A stretch of DNA of 5,180 bases from the NCBI GenBank assembly GCA_022508735.1, contig JAFLUQ010000152.1:1-5180 (forward strand), given 5' to 3'. The notes beneath the pieces are model-generated. The model had not been told where the DNA came from and did not search any database. It saw nothing but the letters and a program-made list of their open reading frames with translations. Source of the DNA: Oscillospiraceae bacterium (GTDB taxonomy: Bacteria > Bacillota > Clostridia > UMGS1883). Position numbers and translations under genes: made by a program. Positions 5,099 to 5,180 of this stretch are shown one piece after another. Every line of letters starts with the position of its first letter. Within the stretch, counting starts at the first letter, position 1.

Positions 5099-5180
5099 AT
5101 TCGCCCGAAGGCGCACTCACCGGATACATTCATATCCTGCCGCGTGATAACGGACGGCTGCCGTCTTAACCTATGACCTT

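Larger units (their letters stand above)
5041..5180 (-). promoter_or_regulatory. T-box riboswitch of leuA (3' part; stem I cut by window edge)
   Basis: The leuA leader carries the T-box core AGAGTGGTACCGCG (5097-5084) followed by mutually exclusive antiterminator and terminator hairpins. Upstream of the core are hairpins expected between stem I and the switch: GACGG/CCGTC (5165-5161 with 5157-5153), GGATA/TATCC (5137-5133 with 5126-5122) and CGCC-UUCG-GGCG (5113-5102). An uncharged tRNA pairs its anticodon with a specifier codon in stem I and its NCCA end with the UGGN of the T-box, which stabilises the antiterminator. Here UGGU would accept an A discriminator, as in tRNA-Leu and many others. 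Stem I and the specifier codon lie beyond 5180, so leucine specificity is inferred from the gene only. Confidence 0.95.

Overview
The window looks like chromosome of a Gram-positive anaerobe of the Clostridia (Bacillota), possibly a gut Oscillospirales-type organism. The pointers are a T-box leader in front of a type-2 LeuA, a YtqB/MnmM-type methyltransferase, strong AGGAGG-like ribosome binding sites, and moderately GC-rich chromosomal genes beside an AT-rich insertion sequence. The taxonomic guess rests on gene style only.

Positions 1-1467 are AT-rich and carry an IS3-family insertion sequence. It has one uninterrupted 381-aa transposase on the + strand, with its own promoter and an upstream hairpin. 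An IS3-like right-end repeat sits near 1446-1467. No matching left end is visible in the window.

All other genes are on the minus strand. Reading in their direction from the right edge, the order is: the 3' half of a T-box riboswitch (5180-5041); leuA, 2-isopropylmalate synthase (4995-3343); an XRE-family regulator with a helical-repeat C-terminus (3254-2352); mnmM, a tRNA wobble-uridine methyltransferase (2314-1757); and a tRNA-Lys(CUU) gene with its own near-consensus promoter and intrinsic terminator (1734-1511).

The T-box is expected to let leuA be transcribed only when its cognate tRNA (presumably tRNA-Leu) is uncharged. LeuA also keeps a C-terminal regulatory domain expected to bind leucine, so both synthesis and activity would be under end-product control. 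No convincing terminator separates leuA from the regulator gene. Between them lies a 16-bp-arm inverted repeat that contains the regulator's promoter and Shine-Dalgarno sequence; this is the most interesting non-coding signal here. The regulator and mnmM are 37 bp apart and probably form one transcription unit.

No defence system, CRISPR array or clearly novel multi-gene system is visible. The points worth a second look are regulatory: the regulator-gene palindrome, the T-box switch, the tRNA promoter, and the ill-defined left end of the insertion sequence.
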